From contig NZ_CP062260.1 in the NCBI RefSeq assembly GCF_014863545.1, positions 2,976,001 to 3,040,000 of the forward strand: a stretch of DNA of 64,000 bases, read 5' to 3'. Source of the DNA: Paenibacillus sp. JNUCC32 (GTDB lineage Bacteria > Bacillota > Bacilli > Paenibacillales > Paenibacillaceae). The notes beneath the pieces were generated by a model that saw only the letters and a list, made by a program, of their open reading frames with translations, made no database searches and was not told the DNA's origin. A program made the translations under genes and the position numbers. Numbering within the stretch: the stretch's first letter is position 1; the number at the start of each line of letters is the position of its first letter. This document shows, in pieces, positions 1-8,634 of the stretch.

Positions 1-1
1 T

Positions 2-1993
2 CTTAAGAACCAAGGCAACAAAGCCACGGCTAGCGGCTCGCATGCGATTTCCGTTGCACTGAAGAATCCGGCCGGATCAACGATCCAGACCTTTAACGGT
101 AGCTACCATGGTGCCCTTGCCGCAGGCGCATCCGCCACCGTCCAAATTCCCGGCACATGGACCGCTGCAAGCGGCAGCTATACATTAACAACCTCCGTGG
201 CACCCGATGCTAACGAAGTACCGGTTAAACGGGAGAACAATGTCAGTCATGCCAACCTAACCGTGTACTCATCACGCGGTGCCAGCATGCCGTATACCCG
301 CTATGATACCGATGACGCCATACGCGGCGGCGGCGCATTGCTAAAATCAGCGCCCACGTTCGATCAAGCGCTCACGGCATCGGAAGCATCCGGACAACGT
401 TATGTTGCTCTCCCTACAAGCGGATCCAACCTGGAATGGACGGTTCGTGAAGGCGAAGGGGGCGCAGGCATCACCATGCGATATACGATGCCGGACTCAT
501 CGGACGGCATGGGATTAGACGGCTCGCTCGACGTCTATGTAAACGGTTCGAAGAAGAAGACGGTTCCATTAACGTCCTACTACAGCTGGCAGTATTTTTC
601 CAGCGATCATCCGGCAGATGCGCCTGGAGGAGGACGTCCTCTATTCCGGTTCGATGAAGTACACTGGAAAATGGATACGGCGCTTCAGCCGGGAGACAAA
701 ATCCGTATTCAGAAGTCTAATGCGGATAACCTGGAATACGGCGTCGATTTCATCGAAATCGAGCCGGTAACTGCGGCTATCGCCCGTCCTGCCAACTCGG
801 TCTCCGTCACGGATTTCGGTGCGATCCCCAACGACGGCCAAGATGACCTAACGGCATTTGAGGCTGCCGTGCAGGCAGCGACCTCATCAGGCAAAACCCT
901 TTACATTCCTGAGGGGACGTTCCATTTGGGCAATATGTGGAAGATCGGCTCGGTCGGCAATATGATCAATGACATGAAGATTATGGGGGCAGGCATCTGG
1001 CACACCAACATCCAATTTACCAACCCGAATGCGGCTTCCGGCGGGATCTCGCTTCGAATCGGGGGCCAGCTGGATTTCAGCCATATCTATCTCAACTCGA
1101 ATCTGCGGTCCCGATATAATCAGAATGCCATTTACAAAGGATTCATGGACAATTTCGGCACCAACTCCAAGATTCACAATGTGTGGGTGGAGCATTTCGA
1201 ATGCGGATTCTGGGTTGGCGATTATGCCCATACGCCGGCCAAGATCGCAGAAGGGCTGGTCATAGAAAACAGCCGGATCCGCAACAACTTAGCGGATGGG
1301 GTTAATTTTGCGCAGGGGACCAGCCATTCGACGGTGCGCAACAGCAGCATTCGAAATAACGGCGACGATGGACTCGCTGTCTGGACGAGTAACGTGAACG
1401 GTGCACCAGCGGGTGTTAACAACACCTTCTCCTATAACACCATCGAAAACAACTGGCGCGCGGCGGCCATCGCTTTCTTTGGGGGAAGCGGTCACAAGGC
1501 CACTCACAATTTGATTGTAGACACCGTTGGCGGTTCCGGCATCCGAATGAACACGGTATTCCCTGGATATCATTTCCAGAATAATACCGGCATTCTGTTC
1601 TCCGATACCACCATCATTGGCAGTGGTACCAGTAAAGACTTGTACAACGGGGAGCGCGGGGCCATCGACCTTGAAGCATCGAATGATCCGATCCGCAATG
1701 TTACGTTTACCAACATCGATATTCTGAACACCCAGCGCAGTGCGGTACAGTTCGGTTATGGCGGCGGGTTTGAGAACATCGTGTTTAACCATATCCGTAT
1801 AGACGGTACGGGACTTGACGGAGTAACGTCCTCGAGATTCTCGAGTCCGCATCCGGGTGCGGCGATCTACACGTACACGGGCAACGGGTCCGCAACATTC
1901 AACAATCTGACCATGCAAAATATCGCTCACCCTGATCTCTATTTCATCCAGAATGGTTTCCATTTAATTTTGAATGAAGCGATTGGGGATTAA
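2..1993 (+). CDS. GH87-type alpha-1,3-glucanase (mycodextranase-like), 5' end cut by window edge
   Basis: Secreted-type polysaccharide hydrolase expected to cut alpha-1,3-glucan (mutan, fungal wall glucan). The frame is open from base 2, so the ATG at 197 is internal and the start lies outside the window. The first 80 codons resemble a CARDB-type adhesion module. A beta-sandwich, CBM-like region follows, and then a right-handed beta-helix beginning near base 800 (VTDFGAIPNDGQDD). The catalytic signature of GH87 is visible: an Asp in NLADGVNF (codon at 1295) and a paired Asp in NGDDGLAVW (1364, 1367). The spacing of 23/24 residues equals that of the three catalytic aspartates I recall for characterised GH87 glucanases. 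No other hydrolase gene lies nearby. A strong hairpin follows the stop. Family assignment is fairly secure; substrate is inferred from the family. Confidence 0.82.
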   Translation, partial: LKNQGNKATASGSHAISVALKNPAGSTIQTFNGSYHGALAAGASATVQIPGTWTAASGSYTLTTSVAPDANEVPVKRENNVSHANLTVYSSRGASMPYTRYDTDDAIRGGGALLKSAPTFDQALTASEASGQRYVALPTSGSNLEWTVREGEGGAGITMRYTMPDSSDGMGLDGSLDVYVNGSKKKTVPLTSYYSWQYFSSDHPADAPGGGRPLFRFDEVHWKMDTALQPGDKIRIQKSNADNLEYGVDFIEIEPVTAAIARPANSVSVTDFGAIPNDGQDDLTAFEAAVQAATSSGKTLYIPEGTFHLGNMWKIGSVGNMINDMKIMGAGIWHTNIQFTNPNAASGGISLRIGGQLDFSHIYLNSNLRSRYNQNAIYKGFMDNFGTNSKIHNVWVEHFECGFWVGDYAHTPAKIAEGLVIENSRIRNNLADGVNFAQGTSHSTVRNSSIRNNGDDGLAVWTSNVNGAPAGVNNTFSYNTIENNWRAAAIAFFGGSGHKATHNLIVDTVGGSGIRMNTVFPGYHFQNNTGILFSDTTIIGSGTSKDLYNGERGAIDLEASNDPIRNVTFTNIDILNTQRSAVQFGYGGGFENIVFNHIRIDGTGLDGVTSSRFSSPHPGAAIYTYTGNGSATFNNLTMQNIAHPDLYFIQNGFHLILNEAIGD

Positions 1994-1999
1994 ACGATA

Positions 2000-2030
2000 A
2001 AAGGAGTGGGCCTGTGAGGCTCACTCCTTT
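2000..2030 (+). terminator. Intrinsic terminator after the glucanase
   Basis: A 13-bp stem (AAAGGAGTGGGCC / GGCTCACTCCTTT, one G-U pair) with a 5-nt loop starts 7 bases after the TAA. The stem's own AAA/TTT ends give a short T run on either strand. It can therefore also stop the convergent ThiF-like gene. Confidence 0.75.
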
Positions 2031-2077
2031 GTCGTATACGATGTGGGATGAAGCACGTTAGCTTTGCTCCTTCTTAT

Positions 2078-3205
2078 TTAACCGCCAACGTATTGATTAT
2101 ATAGCGATCTAGCCTTGGCGATATCCGATGTGCCATGCACCAGGGTTCTGCCGTCTTGAAATATAACCAAATGGTGCGGACTTGCCTGAAAAATGATCAT
2201 ATATGGGGTAACGGTAGCTTTTCCTTGAGGCAGGCTGTTCAATCGATCCGCCATCTCCTCCAGTTGAAGCTGCATGGGTCTGCCCGGCCGGATCTGCACG
2301 GTGTCCCTGCCGCACAGCACTTCGCTTTTATCGGCATGCTCAGCCGACAGATAAGGGTATGTCGGTTCCTCGCCGCATGTGGAGCAGTCCGATTTTTTCG
2401 CACGGTCTACTCCAAATTCCAACTGTTCGTTACGCCATAAATCAAAAGACAGCATCTTTTTCCTCAAGGCTTGGCGGTTTCCGGATAATAGCTTCAGCGC
2501 TTCCATCGTTTGATGGGCAGCGACCATCTGTACCGCTTGGGGGAGAATGCCGTTAATGTCGCAAGTGTCGCCGCCTAAAGGAATCATTCCAAGCAAACAG
2601 TTCAAACATGGGGTTTCTCCCGGTAAAAACGTATAACTCATCCCGGAGCTCCCGACACATCCCCCGTAAATCCACGGAATTCCATGCTTGAAACCGATGT
2701 CGTTCAAGATCAGCCGGGTTCCAAAATTATCGGTAGCGTCCATCATCAAGTCAACGCCTTGGCACAGCACCGACAATTCGTGGGCTCGTACATCCATAAC
2801 GACACCTTCCACGCTGACGTCCGAGTTGATCTCGGATAACCGCTTGGCAGCAGCTACGGCCTTTGGCAGCCGGTTGATGGCATCCTGCTCGGTAAACAGC
2901 TGCTGACGCTGCAAATTGCTCCATTCCACGTAATCCCGGTCCACGATGGTCACGTGTCCGACGCCTGCGCGAACCAAGGTCTCCGACACGGCGCTTCCCA
3001 GCGCCCCTGCGCCTAGAACGAGCACGCGGCTGTTCCGGAGGCGAAGCTGTCCTTCCTTTCCCAATGGCGTGAACCGCTCTTGCCTGGAATACCGATCCTC
3101 TCTTTCCGCTTTAGCAGCCTCCTTGCCCTCCGAGGACTCCAAAGCAGTGTTCATTTGGTGTCCCTTGAGGATTGCCTTCCCCCTGTTATCATGTAGTCCA
3201 GACAT
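2078..3205 (-). CDS. ThiF/MoeB/HesA-family E1-like adenylyltransferase
   Basis: E1-like enzyme of the kind that adenylates the C-terminal glycine of a small sulfur-carrier protein (ThiS or MoaD) in thiamine or molybdopterin synthesis. The ATP-binding loop GAGALG is at residues 65-70, followed by the typical acidic VDRD and the DATDN motif (156-160). CLNC (200-203) and CSTC (about 276) form the two halves of the structural zinc site. The position of the ThiF catalytic cysteine is occupied by the Cys of GGDTCD (215). I chose ATG 3205 because GGGAGGA sits 8 nt upstream; the longer frame to 3238 has no better site. An extra C-terminal stretch of about 90 residues follows the zinc site. No sulfur-carrier gene is adjacent, so ThiF and MoeB cannot be told apart here. 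Confidence 0.82.
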   Translation of the reverse strand: MSGLHDNRGKAILKGHQMNTALESSEGKEAAKAEREDRYSRQERFTPLGKEGQLRLRNSRVLVLGAGALGSAVSETLVRAGVGHVTIVDRDYVEWSNLQRQQLFTEQDAINRLPKAVAAAKRLSEINSDVSVEGVVMDVRAHELSVLCQGVDLMMDATDNFGTRLILNDIGFKHGIPWIYGGCVGSSGMSYTFLPGETPCLNCLLGMIPLGGDTCDINGILPQAVQMVAAHQTMEALKLLSGNRQALRKKMLSFDLWRNEQLEFGVDRAKKSDCSTCGEEPTYPYLSAEHADKSEVLCGRDTVQIRPGRPMQLQLEEMADRLNSLPQGKATVTPYMIIFQASPHHLVIFQDGRTLVHGTSDIAKARSLYNQYVGG

Positions 3206-3289
3206 GTATGTTTCCTCCCGATCCATTTCTCCGAACATGCTAATGAAGTTTGACTTTCATAAAATCTGACCAAAAGCTATTCATGATCA

Positions 3290-3318
3290 AAAATACCCAT
3301 CCCGCTAAACAGGATGGG
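3290..3318 (-). terminator. Intrinsic terminator after the APH-family gene
   Basis: Read on the minus strand, CCCATCC / GGATGGG (7-bp stem) is followed by TATTTTTG. It lies about 20 nt past the stop of the phosphotransferase gene and between it and the ThiF-like gene, so the two are separate transcription units. Confidence 0.75.
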
Positions 3319-3337
3319 CGGTTTAACGAATTTCGCC

Positions 3338-4147
3338 TTAACACAATCGGGTATTCAGCGCCTTCTCAAGGATACTACGATGACGCAGTATCCAGGCAGC
3401 GCTCCGAGCTCTCCAGGCGATCCCCCATAACAGACCTTCCGTTTCCGGCGATACCTGCTGCTCAATGGCTTCTTCAGCCGTTTCCCGCACGACCACCTCT
3501 ACGATCATATCCAACAAGTCCGTTCGAAGAGAAGGTTCGACGCCATAAGCGTCAACCAATAAACGGAGCTGCCTTGCACGGGCATTAGCATCCGGCAAGC
3601 CGACTCTTTCGGCAACATCATCATCGTGCAGCTGCGGAAAGAGCCAGCATACCCGGGCTAACTCAACAAGCGGCTGTACAGGTCCCGCGAATTCCCAGTC
3701 AATTAAAGCGTAAGGCATCCCGTCGCGGGTAACCATATTCCAAGGCGCAACATCACCATGGCTATATACAACCCCGGCATTGCCTAGTTCACGTAGAAAC
3801 CACGGTTTCCATACTTCCTGGGGACCCGGCGAGAATGTAGCGGAAGCGTCATGAAGCTGACGTAATAATCGTCCTACAGCGACGATGGCTTCATCGCTCC
3901 AAGGTCCGGGATGAACAAATTCGCCCTCTACATAACTTAACGTCTCTTGACCTTCCTCATTCCAACCCGAGCCAATAATATCAGGCAGGGACGTAAACCC
4001 TGCTTGCTTCAAATGCCTTAATAAGGAGTGTACGGACGGGGTCCATTCCCCGCAAGGTCGATACACAACCTGACCTCGTCGTACAACCGACTTCTCGGCG
4101 GAGAGAATAAGGCCCTCTCCCTGTCCTGTTGGATTTTCCGAATTCAT
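3338..4147 (-). CDS. Aminoglycoside-phosphotransferase-fold (APH) family kinase
   Basis: Small-molecule kinase of the APH/choline-kinase fold, 269 aa. The catalytic loop is SHGDVAPWN (129-137; the fold's HGDxxxxN) and the metal-binding Asp is in LIDWEFAGP (148-156). These residues are intact, so the protein is probably active. The N-lobe is short. The start is ATG 4147, preceded by AAGGGGAG at good spacing; a frame reaching 4213 has no ribosome site. The substrate cannot be deduced: family members act on aminoglycosides, choline, homoserine, fructosamine or macrolides. It stands alone with its own terminator, and calling it a resistance gene would be unsupported. Confidence 0.75.
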   Translation of the reverse strand: MNSENPTGQGEGLILSAEKSVVRRGQVVYRPCGEWTPSVHSLLRHLKQAGFTSLPDIIGSGWNEEGQETLSYVEGEFVHPGPWSDEAIVAVGRLLRQLHDASATFSPGPQEVWKPWFLRELGNAGVVYSHGDVAPWNMVTRDGMPYALIDWEFAGPVQPLVELARVCWLFPQLHDDDVAERVGLPDANARARQLRLLVDAYGVEPSLRTDLLDMIVEVVVRETAEEAIEQQVSPETEGLLWGIAWRARSAAWILRHRSILEKALNTRLC

Positions 4148-4460
4148 GAACTCGTCTCCCCTTCGGAAGGGAATAACACGGTTAATGGGGCTATGGAAGT
4201 GTATTCCCTTCATATATTGATGCCCCGATGGTCAAATCCATGTCTTCCATCAACATCTCCTCCGTTCATGTCAAGTTGCTTCTAGCATATCATAAAAAAG
4301 GATTCATCCATAGCAGGACCGAGAGCCGAAGAGGATCGAGTACGCCAAAAAGGATGACCAGCAGCGTGCTTCCGGTCATCCTTAAGGAGTAACGATTAAA
4401 CTCGTTTAGATTCAGGTTCATCATCCAACTTGTGCGCTGGATTGTGATCCGTCAATGGGG
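4148..4460. other. Intergenic region between APH gene and ABC-F gene
   Basis: The 313 bases hold the leader of the minus-strand phosphotransferase gene and, nearer 4460, the terminator of the ABC-F gene. I see no convincing ORF and no RNA gene. Confidence 0.6.
4346..4383 (-). terminator. Intrinsic terminator after the ABC-F gene
   Basis: Ten-base perfect stem (AAGGATGACC / GGTCATCCTT on either strand) with TTTTT immediately after it when read on the minus strand, about 80 nt downstream of the ABC-F stop. Confidence 0.85.
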
Positions 4461-6014
4461 TCAAGCGTTCTGGTTGGACCAATCTTCGACGTTCCAGATC
4501 TTCGTTACCCAATCTTCATAAAATTCAGGTTCGTGGGAAACCAACAGTATGGTGCCTTTGTATTCCTTCAAGGCACGTTTTAGTTCCTCCTTGGCCACAA
4601 CGTCAAGATGGTTTGTCGGTTCGTCAAACAGAATCCAGTTGCTCTCGCGCATCAGAAGTTTACACAGACGGACTTTTGCCTGTTCGCCACCGCTAAGCGC
4701 CTTCATCGGACGGGTAATATGCTCGTTTTTGAGTCCGCAGCGAGCAAGGGCCGCACGAACCTCGTGCTGGTTCAAATGTGAGAATTCGTTCCACACGTCA
4801 TCAATCGGCGTGATATTCCCCGGACGTACTTCCTGCTCGAAATAAGCGGGCACGAGAAAGTCCCCTTGATATGTCTTGCCCGAGAAGGCCGGGATTTTCC
4901 CTAAGATGGTCTTGAGCAGCGTTGATTTACCCACGCCATTACATCCGACAATGGCAATCTTCTCTCCGCGTTCGATCATGATGCTCAATTTGGGAAGCAA
5001 TGGCCGATCGTAGCCAATCTCAAAATCAATGCCCTCAAATACCGTTTTACCGCTGGCGCGGGCTTCCTTGAAGTTAAACACGGGTTTAGCCGCTTCCTCA
5101 GGACGGTCAATCCGTTCCATGCGATCCAGCTGCTTCTCCCGGCTCTTTGCTCGGCCGGACGTGGAGTAGCGGGCCTTGTTCCGCTGAATGAAGTCTTCCT
5201 GTTTCTTAATGAACTCTTGCTGCTTCTCGTAGGCATCGATATGCTGATTCTTGTTGATATCGGCCATTTCCAGAAACTTCTCGTAGTTCGCTGTATAACG
5301 CGTTAATTTCGCAAATTCCAAATGATAGATGACGTCGACCACCTGGTTCATAAATTCCGTATCATGGGAAATCAAAATGAACGCATAAGGGTACTGCTTC
5401 AAATATTGAGTCAGCCATTCAATGTGCTCAACATCCAGATAGTTGGTAGGCTCGTCCAATAGAAGAACGTTAGGCTTCTCCAGCAGAAGTTTCGCCAGCA
5501 GCACCTTGGTGCGCTGCCCACCGCTTAATGTCGCCACATCGCGATCCAGGCCGATCACGGACAACCCTAGACCGTTCGCCATTTCTTCAACCTTTACGTC
5601 CAGCATGTAGAAATCCCCGATGTCCAGCTGCTCCTGAATCTCGCCCATCTGTTCGAGCAGAAGTTCCAGCTCTTCAGGAGTCGCATCACTCATCTTATTG
5701 GTGATTTCCATCATTTCTTTTTCCAGCTCCAGCAGGGGCAGAAAGGCATCCTTCAAAACATCGCGTACCGTTTTCCCCGGTGTCAGCTTGGTATGCTGAT
5801 CCAAGTATCCGTAACGGATTTTCGGCGTCCACTCTACCTTGCCGCTGTCTTTAAGCAGCTGACCCGTCAAAATATTCATTAATGTTGATTTGCCTACGCC
5901 GTTTGCTCCGACAAGACCGACATGTTCGCCGGCCAGCAAACGAAAAGATACATTCTTGAATAGAGTACGATCCCCGAAATTATGCGATACGTTCTCTACG
6001 GTCAATAAACTCAT
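4461..6014 (-). CDS. ABC-F family ATPase (soluble, two ABC domains; YfmM-like)
   Basis: Cytoplasmic ABC-F protein, the class that binds the ribosome and resolves stalled or antibiotic-bound complexes. Two nucleotide-binding domains are seen: Walker A GANGVGKS (36-43) and GCNGVGKST in the second half, each with an LSGG signature (LSGGQRTKV and LSGGEQAKV) and a Walker B LLDEPTNYLD / LFDEPTNHLD. Between them lies the charged alpha-helical linker (KKQEDFIQRNKARYST...) that marks ABC-F. There are no membrane segments. Length 517 aa is like Bacillus YfmM, to which the N-terminus seems closest from memory. It is monocistronic. Whether it confers drug protection cannot be told from sequence. Confidence 0.85.
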   Translation of the reverse strand: MSLLTVENVSHNFGDRTLFKNVSFRLLAGEHVGLVGANGVGKSTLMNILTGQLLKDSGKVEWTPKIRYGYLDQHTKLTPGKTVRDVLKDAFLPLLELEKEMMEITNKMSDATPEELELLLEQMGEIQEQLDIGDFYMLDVKVEEMANGLGLSVIGLDRDVATLSGGQRTKVLLAKLLLEKPNVLLLDEPTNYLDVEHIEWLTQYLKQYPYAFILISHDTEFMNQVVDVIYHLEFAKLTRYTANYEKFLEMADINKNQHIDAYEKQQEFIKKQEDFIQRNKARYSTSGRAKSREKQLDRMERIDRPEEAAKPVFNFKEARASGKTVFEGIDFEIGYDRPLLPKLSIMIERGEKIAIVGCNGVGKSTLLKTILGKIPAFSGKTYQGDFLVPAYFEQEVRPGNITPIDDVWNEFSHLNQHEVRAALARCGLKNEHITRPMKALSGGEQAKVRLCKLLMRESNWILFDEPTNHLDVVAKEELKRALKEYKGTILLVSHEPEFYEDWVTKIWNVEDWSNQNA

Positions 6015-6136
6015 GGCTATAGTAACTCCTGTCTGTATAAAATGAACTTATTTCATGTTAATTTAGCGAATTGTACACAGTCAAGAGTTTATTGTAACAC
6101 ATCATCGAGTCCGGCCGAAACTACGATTTTCGGGGA

Positions 6137-7126
6137 TCACGGGACACCGGGATTATAACAGCTTTTCTCATGATAACCGGCTGCCGCTGCTTCCTTGGCA
6201 TTCGGAAACACCTCCTCCACCCGATCGTTGAATGAGCAGGTATCCCGATAATAATAGGGGAGCCCCCTGTCATCCACCGCGCCGAAATAGGTCGGAGCTT
6301 TAACGAGTCGGCCGCCTCCAAGCGCGTAGTTATTGTAATATTGTTCGCCCATGGGAATGCCTTGAATGAAAGCCATCATACCGATATCATCAATCGTATT
6401 TACCCACTCTTCCTGGGAAATCAAAGGCAGCGTGAACGTATAAGAGATTCCGTTCCGCAGCGCCACTTGATTGTGGAGCTGTATGTAATAGGCTAGACGC
6501 TCTTGAACCGTATTCACGATGGTGATCCGCCGGACTTGTTCAAACACATCCTCATGATCCAACAAAGCCACGCCTGTTCTGCCAATGAGATCCTTCCGAA
6601 ATCCAGAATGCCAGATAGAGGAATTGGATTCATATACCTGAACGTAAGAATCCAGCGTAAACTGAATGCTGTTGCCGCTGCCATCATTCCAGGCATAAGG
6701 AATTTTGGGAGTCCATCGATGCTCCATAAGCTCCTTGCCGTCATCGTCAACATAGGGCTGTGATACAAACAAATAATACCCGTCATAGTCCAGCACAACG
6801 ATGGCAGGAATATACCGCCATAAGGCAGCTTGTGCAGCCTTGTCATCTCCGATCCCCATGTTGATATACAATGTCCGGGAAAATGACTCCAGCGCTTGTT
6901 CTTTATCCGCACGCATATACTTCACGGAATCATAAGCCGACTCCTTGGACTGCGTCTCGTTATCGTTCAGTTTCATCCCGCCGTCTTGAACGGCCGTGCG
7001 CAGAGCACCCGTATATTTCATCTCGGCAAACCGGACATCCTCCAGGCTCTCGGCGCGCATGCCTAGGACGAGAAACATGGGGAAGAACACGGCAGTAAAC
7101 ACGATGGCAAGATCAGTAATCTTCAT
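6137..7126 (-). CDS. Tad-like locus: N-terminally anchored surface protein, 329 aa
   Basis: Last gene of the Tad-like operon. One hydrophobic segment at the N-terminus (about residues 5-23, after MKITDL) would anchor it with the rest outside, as for pseudopilins. The remainder is a soluble domain rich in Tyr/Asp with no motif I recognise. There is no visible Glu+5-type prepilin cleavage site. It overlaps the preceding gene by 14 nt and has GGAGG 11 nt before the ATG, indicating translational coupling. The role is inferred only from position: minor pilin, tip or partner protein. A 110-bp gap with no terminator that I can see separates it from the ABC-F promoter region. Confidence 0.6.
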   Translation of the reverse strand: MKITDLAIVFTAVFFPMFLVLGMRAESLEDVRFAEMKYTGALRTAVQDGGMKLNDNETQSKESAYDSVKYMRADKEQALESFSRTLYINMGIGDDKAAQAALWRYIPAIVVLDYDGYYLFVSQPYVDDDGKELMEHRWTPKIPYAWNDGSGNSIQFTLDSYVQVYESNSSIWHSGFRKDLIGRTGVALLDHEDVFEQVRRITIVNTVQERLAYYIQLHNQVALRNGISYTFTLPLISQEEWVNTIDDIGMMAFIQGIPMGEQYYNNYALGGGRLVKAPTYFGAVDDRGLPYYYRDTCSFNDRVEEVFPNAKEAAAAGYHEKSCYNPGVP

Positions 7127-7667
7127 TCAGAACCAATCCTCCGTAAGGGAATGCGATAGCTGCTGTTCCTTCTGAATTGGATCCTGTCAACGTATCGAAT
7201 ATCACCAATCCGGGTGTGCGATTCAAGCTGGTAACGCTAACCTGAAAGTGATCGCCGGCAGTTAGACGGTAGCGGCGGCTATCATCGCTTTTATCCAGAT
7301 TCGAGTCCGGGAACAGATACCCCATCAGATCATCCTGATAATAAGCATCATATACAACGGAATAACGGTTCAAGAATGATCCGGGATCCGAAGGATCGGC
7401 ATATTCCGGGTGGTATTTCTTGTGATGATGCTCCATCTCGACATTGTAAATGTTCCCTGTGGCCGCCAACTCTTGAAGGAAGTCATTATACATGGTCGGG
7501 GTAATATATCCCTTAGTGCGAACACTGTCTACGAATTTGGTAACGGATTGATAAACGATGAGTCGTGACAGGTCATCCTGTCTTCTTGCCATCTCGCCAG
7601 CGGGAACCAAATATAACAGAAGGAGCGCCAGAAATGCCGCAAACCATTTCGATACCGAATTAGACAT
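7113..7667 (-). CDS. Tad-like locus: pilin-like/anchored protein, 184 aa
   Basis: N-terminal hydrophobic segment (residues 8-24, FAAFLALLLLYLVPAGEMA) followed by an extracellular-type domain with a His-rich patch (EHHHKKYH) and many Tyr. The segment ends in a small/acidic motif but does not match a lipobox or a classical prepilin site. ATG with GAGG at suitable spacing; it begins 6 nt after the previous gene ends and overlaps the next. No family recognised. Position and topology suggest a pseudopilin or assembly partner. Confidence 0.6.
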   Translation of the reverse strand: MSNSVSKWFAAFLALLLLYLVPAGEMARRQDDLSRLIVYQSVTKFVDSVRTKGYITPTMYNDFLQELAATGNIYNVEMEHHHKKYHPEYADPSDPGSFLNRYSVVYDAYYQDDLMGYLFPDSNLDKSDDSRRYRLTAGDHFQVSVTSLNRTPGLVIFDTLTGSNSEGTAAIAFPYGGLVLNEDY

Positions 7668-7672
7668 GGTTG

Positions 7673-8068
7673 TTACCTCGCTTTTAGAAACTGGATCCGA
7701 TCTACTTCCCCATCCGCTCCCCGAATGTACTCCGCATGATACCGAGCATTTAAGTCGATGATCGAAACATCCAGCTCCTCCGGATGAATGCCTGAATGGA
7801 ACACCGTTCCATCCACATCAACGGTAAAGTCGCCTGCCTCTAATTCTCGCAGCGTAAACAAGACTTCGCTTCCTACATAGGTCAGCTTCCCGTTATCGTT
7901 AGTCATCTTTACGGTTGTCACTCCGGCATGCTGTTCTTGAGTCATTCGGTCCGCGGCTGTTATCCCGCCGCCAACCATTTCCTGAATATGGAAAGCATAC
8001 AAGGATGCGCCGAGAAACAACGCCACCCCCGCAGCCAATTCAAGCATGCTTATTGTTGCTTCGCGCAA
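7673..8068 (-). CDS. Tad-like locus: small anchored protein, 131 aa (TTG start)
   Basis: Starts at TTG 8068, preceded by AAGGTG 7 nt upstream; a shorter form from the internal ATG would lose part of the membrane segment. Residues 8-27 (MLELAAGVALFLGASLYAFH) are hydrophobic, then a soluble domain that reads like beta strands. The topology matches TadE/TadG-type pseudopilins, but no family motif is present. It lies between two similar small genes with spacings of 6 and 24 nt. Confidence 0.55.
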   Translation of the reverse strand: MREATISMLELAAGVALFLGASLYAFHIQEMVGGGITAADRMTQEQHAGVTTVKMTNDNGKLTYVGSEVLFTLRELEAGDFTVDVDGTVFHSGIHPEELDVSIIDLNARYHAEYIRGADGEVDRIQFLKAR

Positions 8069-8092
8069 GTTTATTCACCTTTCTATTCATAT

Positions 8093-8551
8093 CTATTGAT
8101 CGAATTTAATGCCCCGGATCACGTTGGAATTGTCTTTCACGATGGTCGCCCTAAACTTCCCGCTTGGGTTGACGTACTCCGGGCTTTTCTCATCCATGAC
8201 AAGGTTGATGTTCCCTTGCCTGGAATCCGGATTCAGGATCGATCCGTCCGACTCCAGTACGTTGCCGTACCATTGCCCTGCTTTATTTTTACCTGTTGCA
8301 ATGAAAACGCCGAACTGATCCTTGTCCTTATATTTGCGCAGTGCATTCGTAACTTGAGAACCGCTGATCGTCGTTCCGTCATACACGGTAAAGGCTGCCT
8401 GGGACAGCTCCGTCTGTATATCCGAAAAATTGTTCTGGGCGGTTTTGGTTGCCTCCTGGGCCGAAATAAACAAAATGACAACGATCGTAATCAGGGCAAT
8501 GGTCAAAAATATGCCTGCTGCAACCTTTAATGCGGATGATGCGTTATTCAT
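8093..8551 (-). CDS. Tad-like locus: putative Flp/pilin-like protein, 152 aa
   Basis: First of the four small anchored proteins and the best candidate for the major subunit. A short basic/polar start (MNNASSALKVA) is followed by a 22-residue hydrophobic helix (AGIFLTIALITIVVILFIS), then AQEATKTAQNNF, a helix like that of type IV-type pilins, and an acidic soluble part. ATG 8551 has AGGGGG 7 nt upstream; the in-frame ATG 15 nt earlier lacks a site. An 83-nt gap after the TadB/C-like gene, the largest in this operon, could hold an extra promoter or processing site. Function inferred from topology and neighbours. Confidence 0.55.
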   Translation of the reverse strand: MNNASSALKVAAGIFLTIALITIVVILFISAQEATKTAQNNFSDIQTELSQAAFTVYDGTTISGSQVTNALRKYKDKDQFGVFIATGKNKAGQWYGNVLESDGSILNPDSRQGNINLVMDEKSPEYVNPSGKFRATIVKDNSNVIRGIKFDQ

Positions 8552-8634
8552 TGAAATCCCCCTCATTTCCCTTATTGTTTTTTTATATGAACCTAGTGAT
8601 TATCGTTTCAGTAGTGCTTAGGCCTTGTATTGCT

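Noticed and set aside
1289..1963. 224-aa minus-strand ORF in the glucanase
   Set aside because: Antisense to a gene with catalytic motifs in the plus frame; no ribosome site.
3338..4147. Antibiotic-resistance aminoglycoside kinase
   Set aside because: Only the fold is evident. The catalytic motifs are shared by many metabolic kinases, and no resistance context is present.
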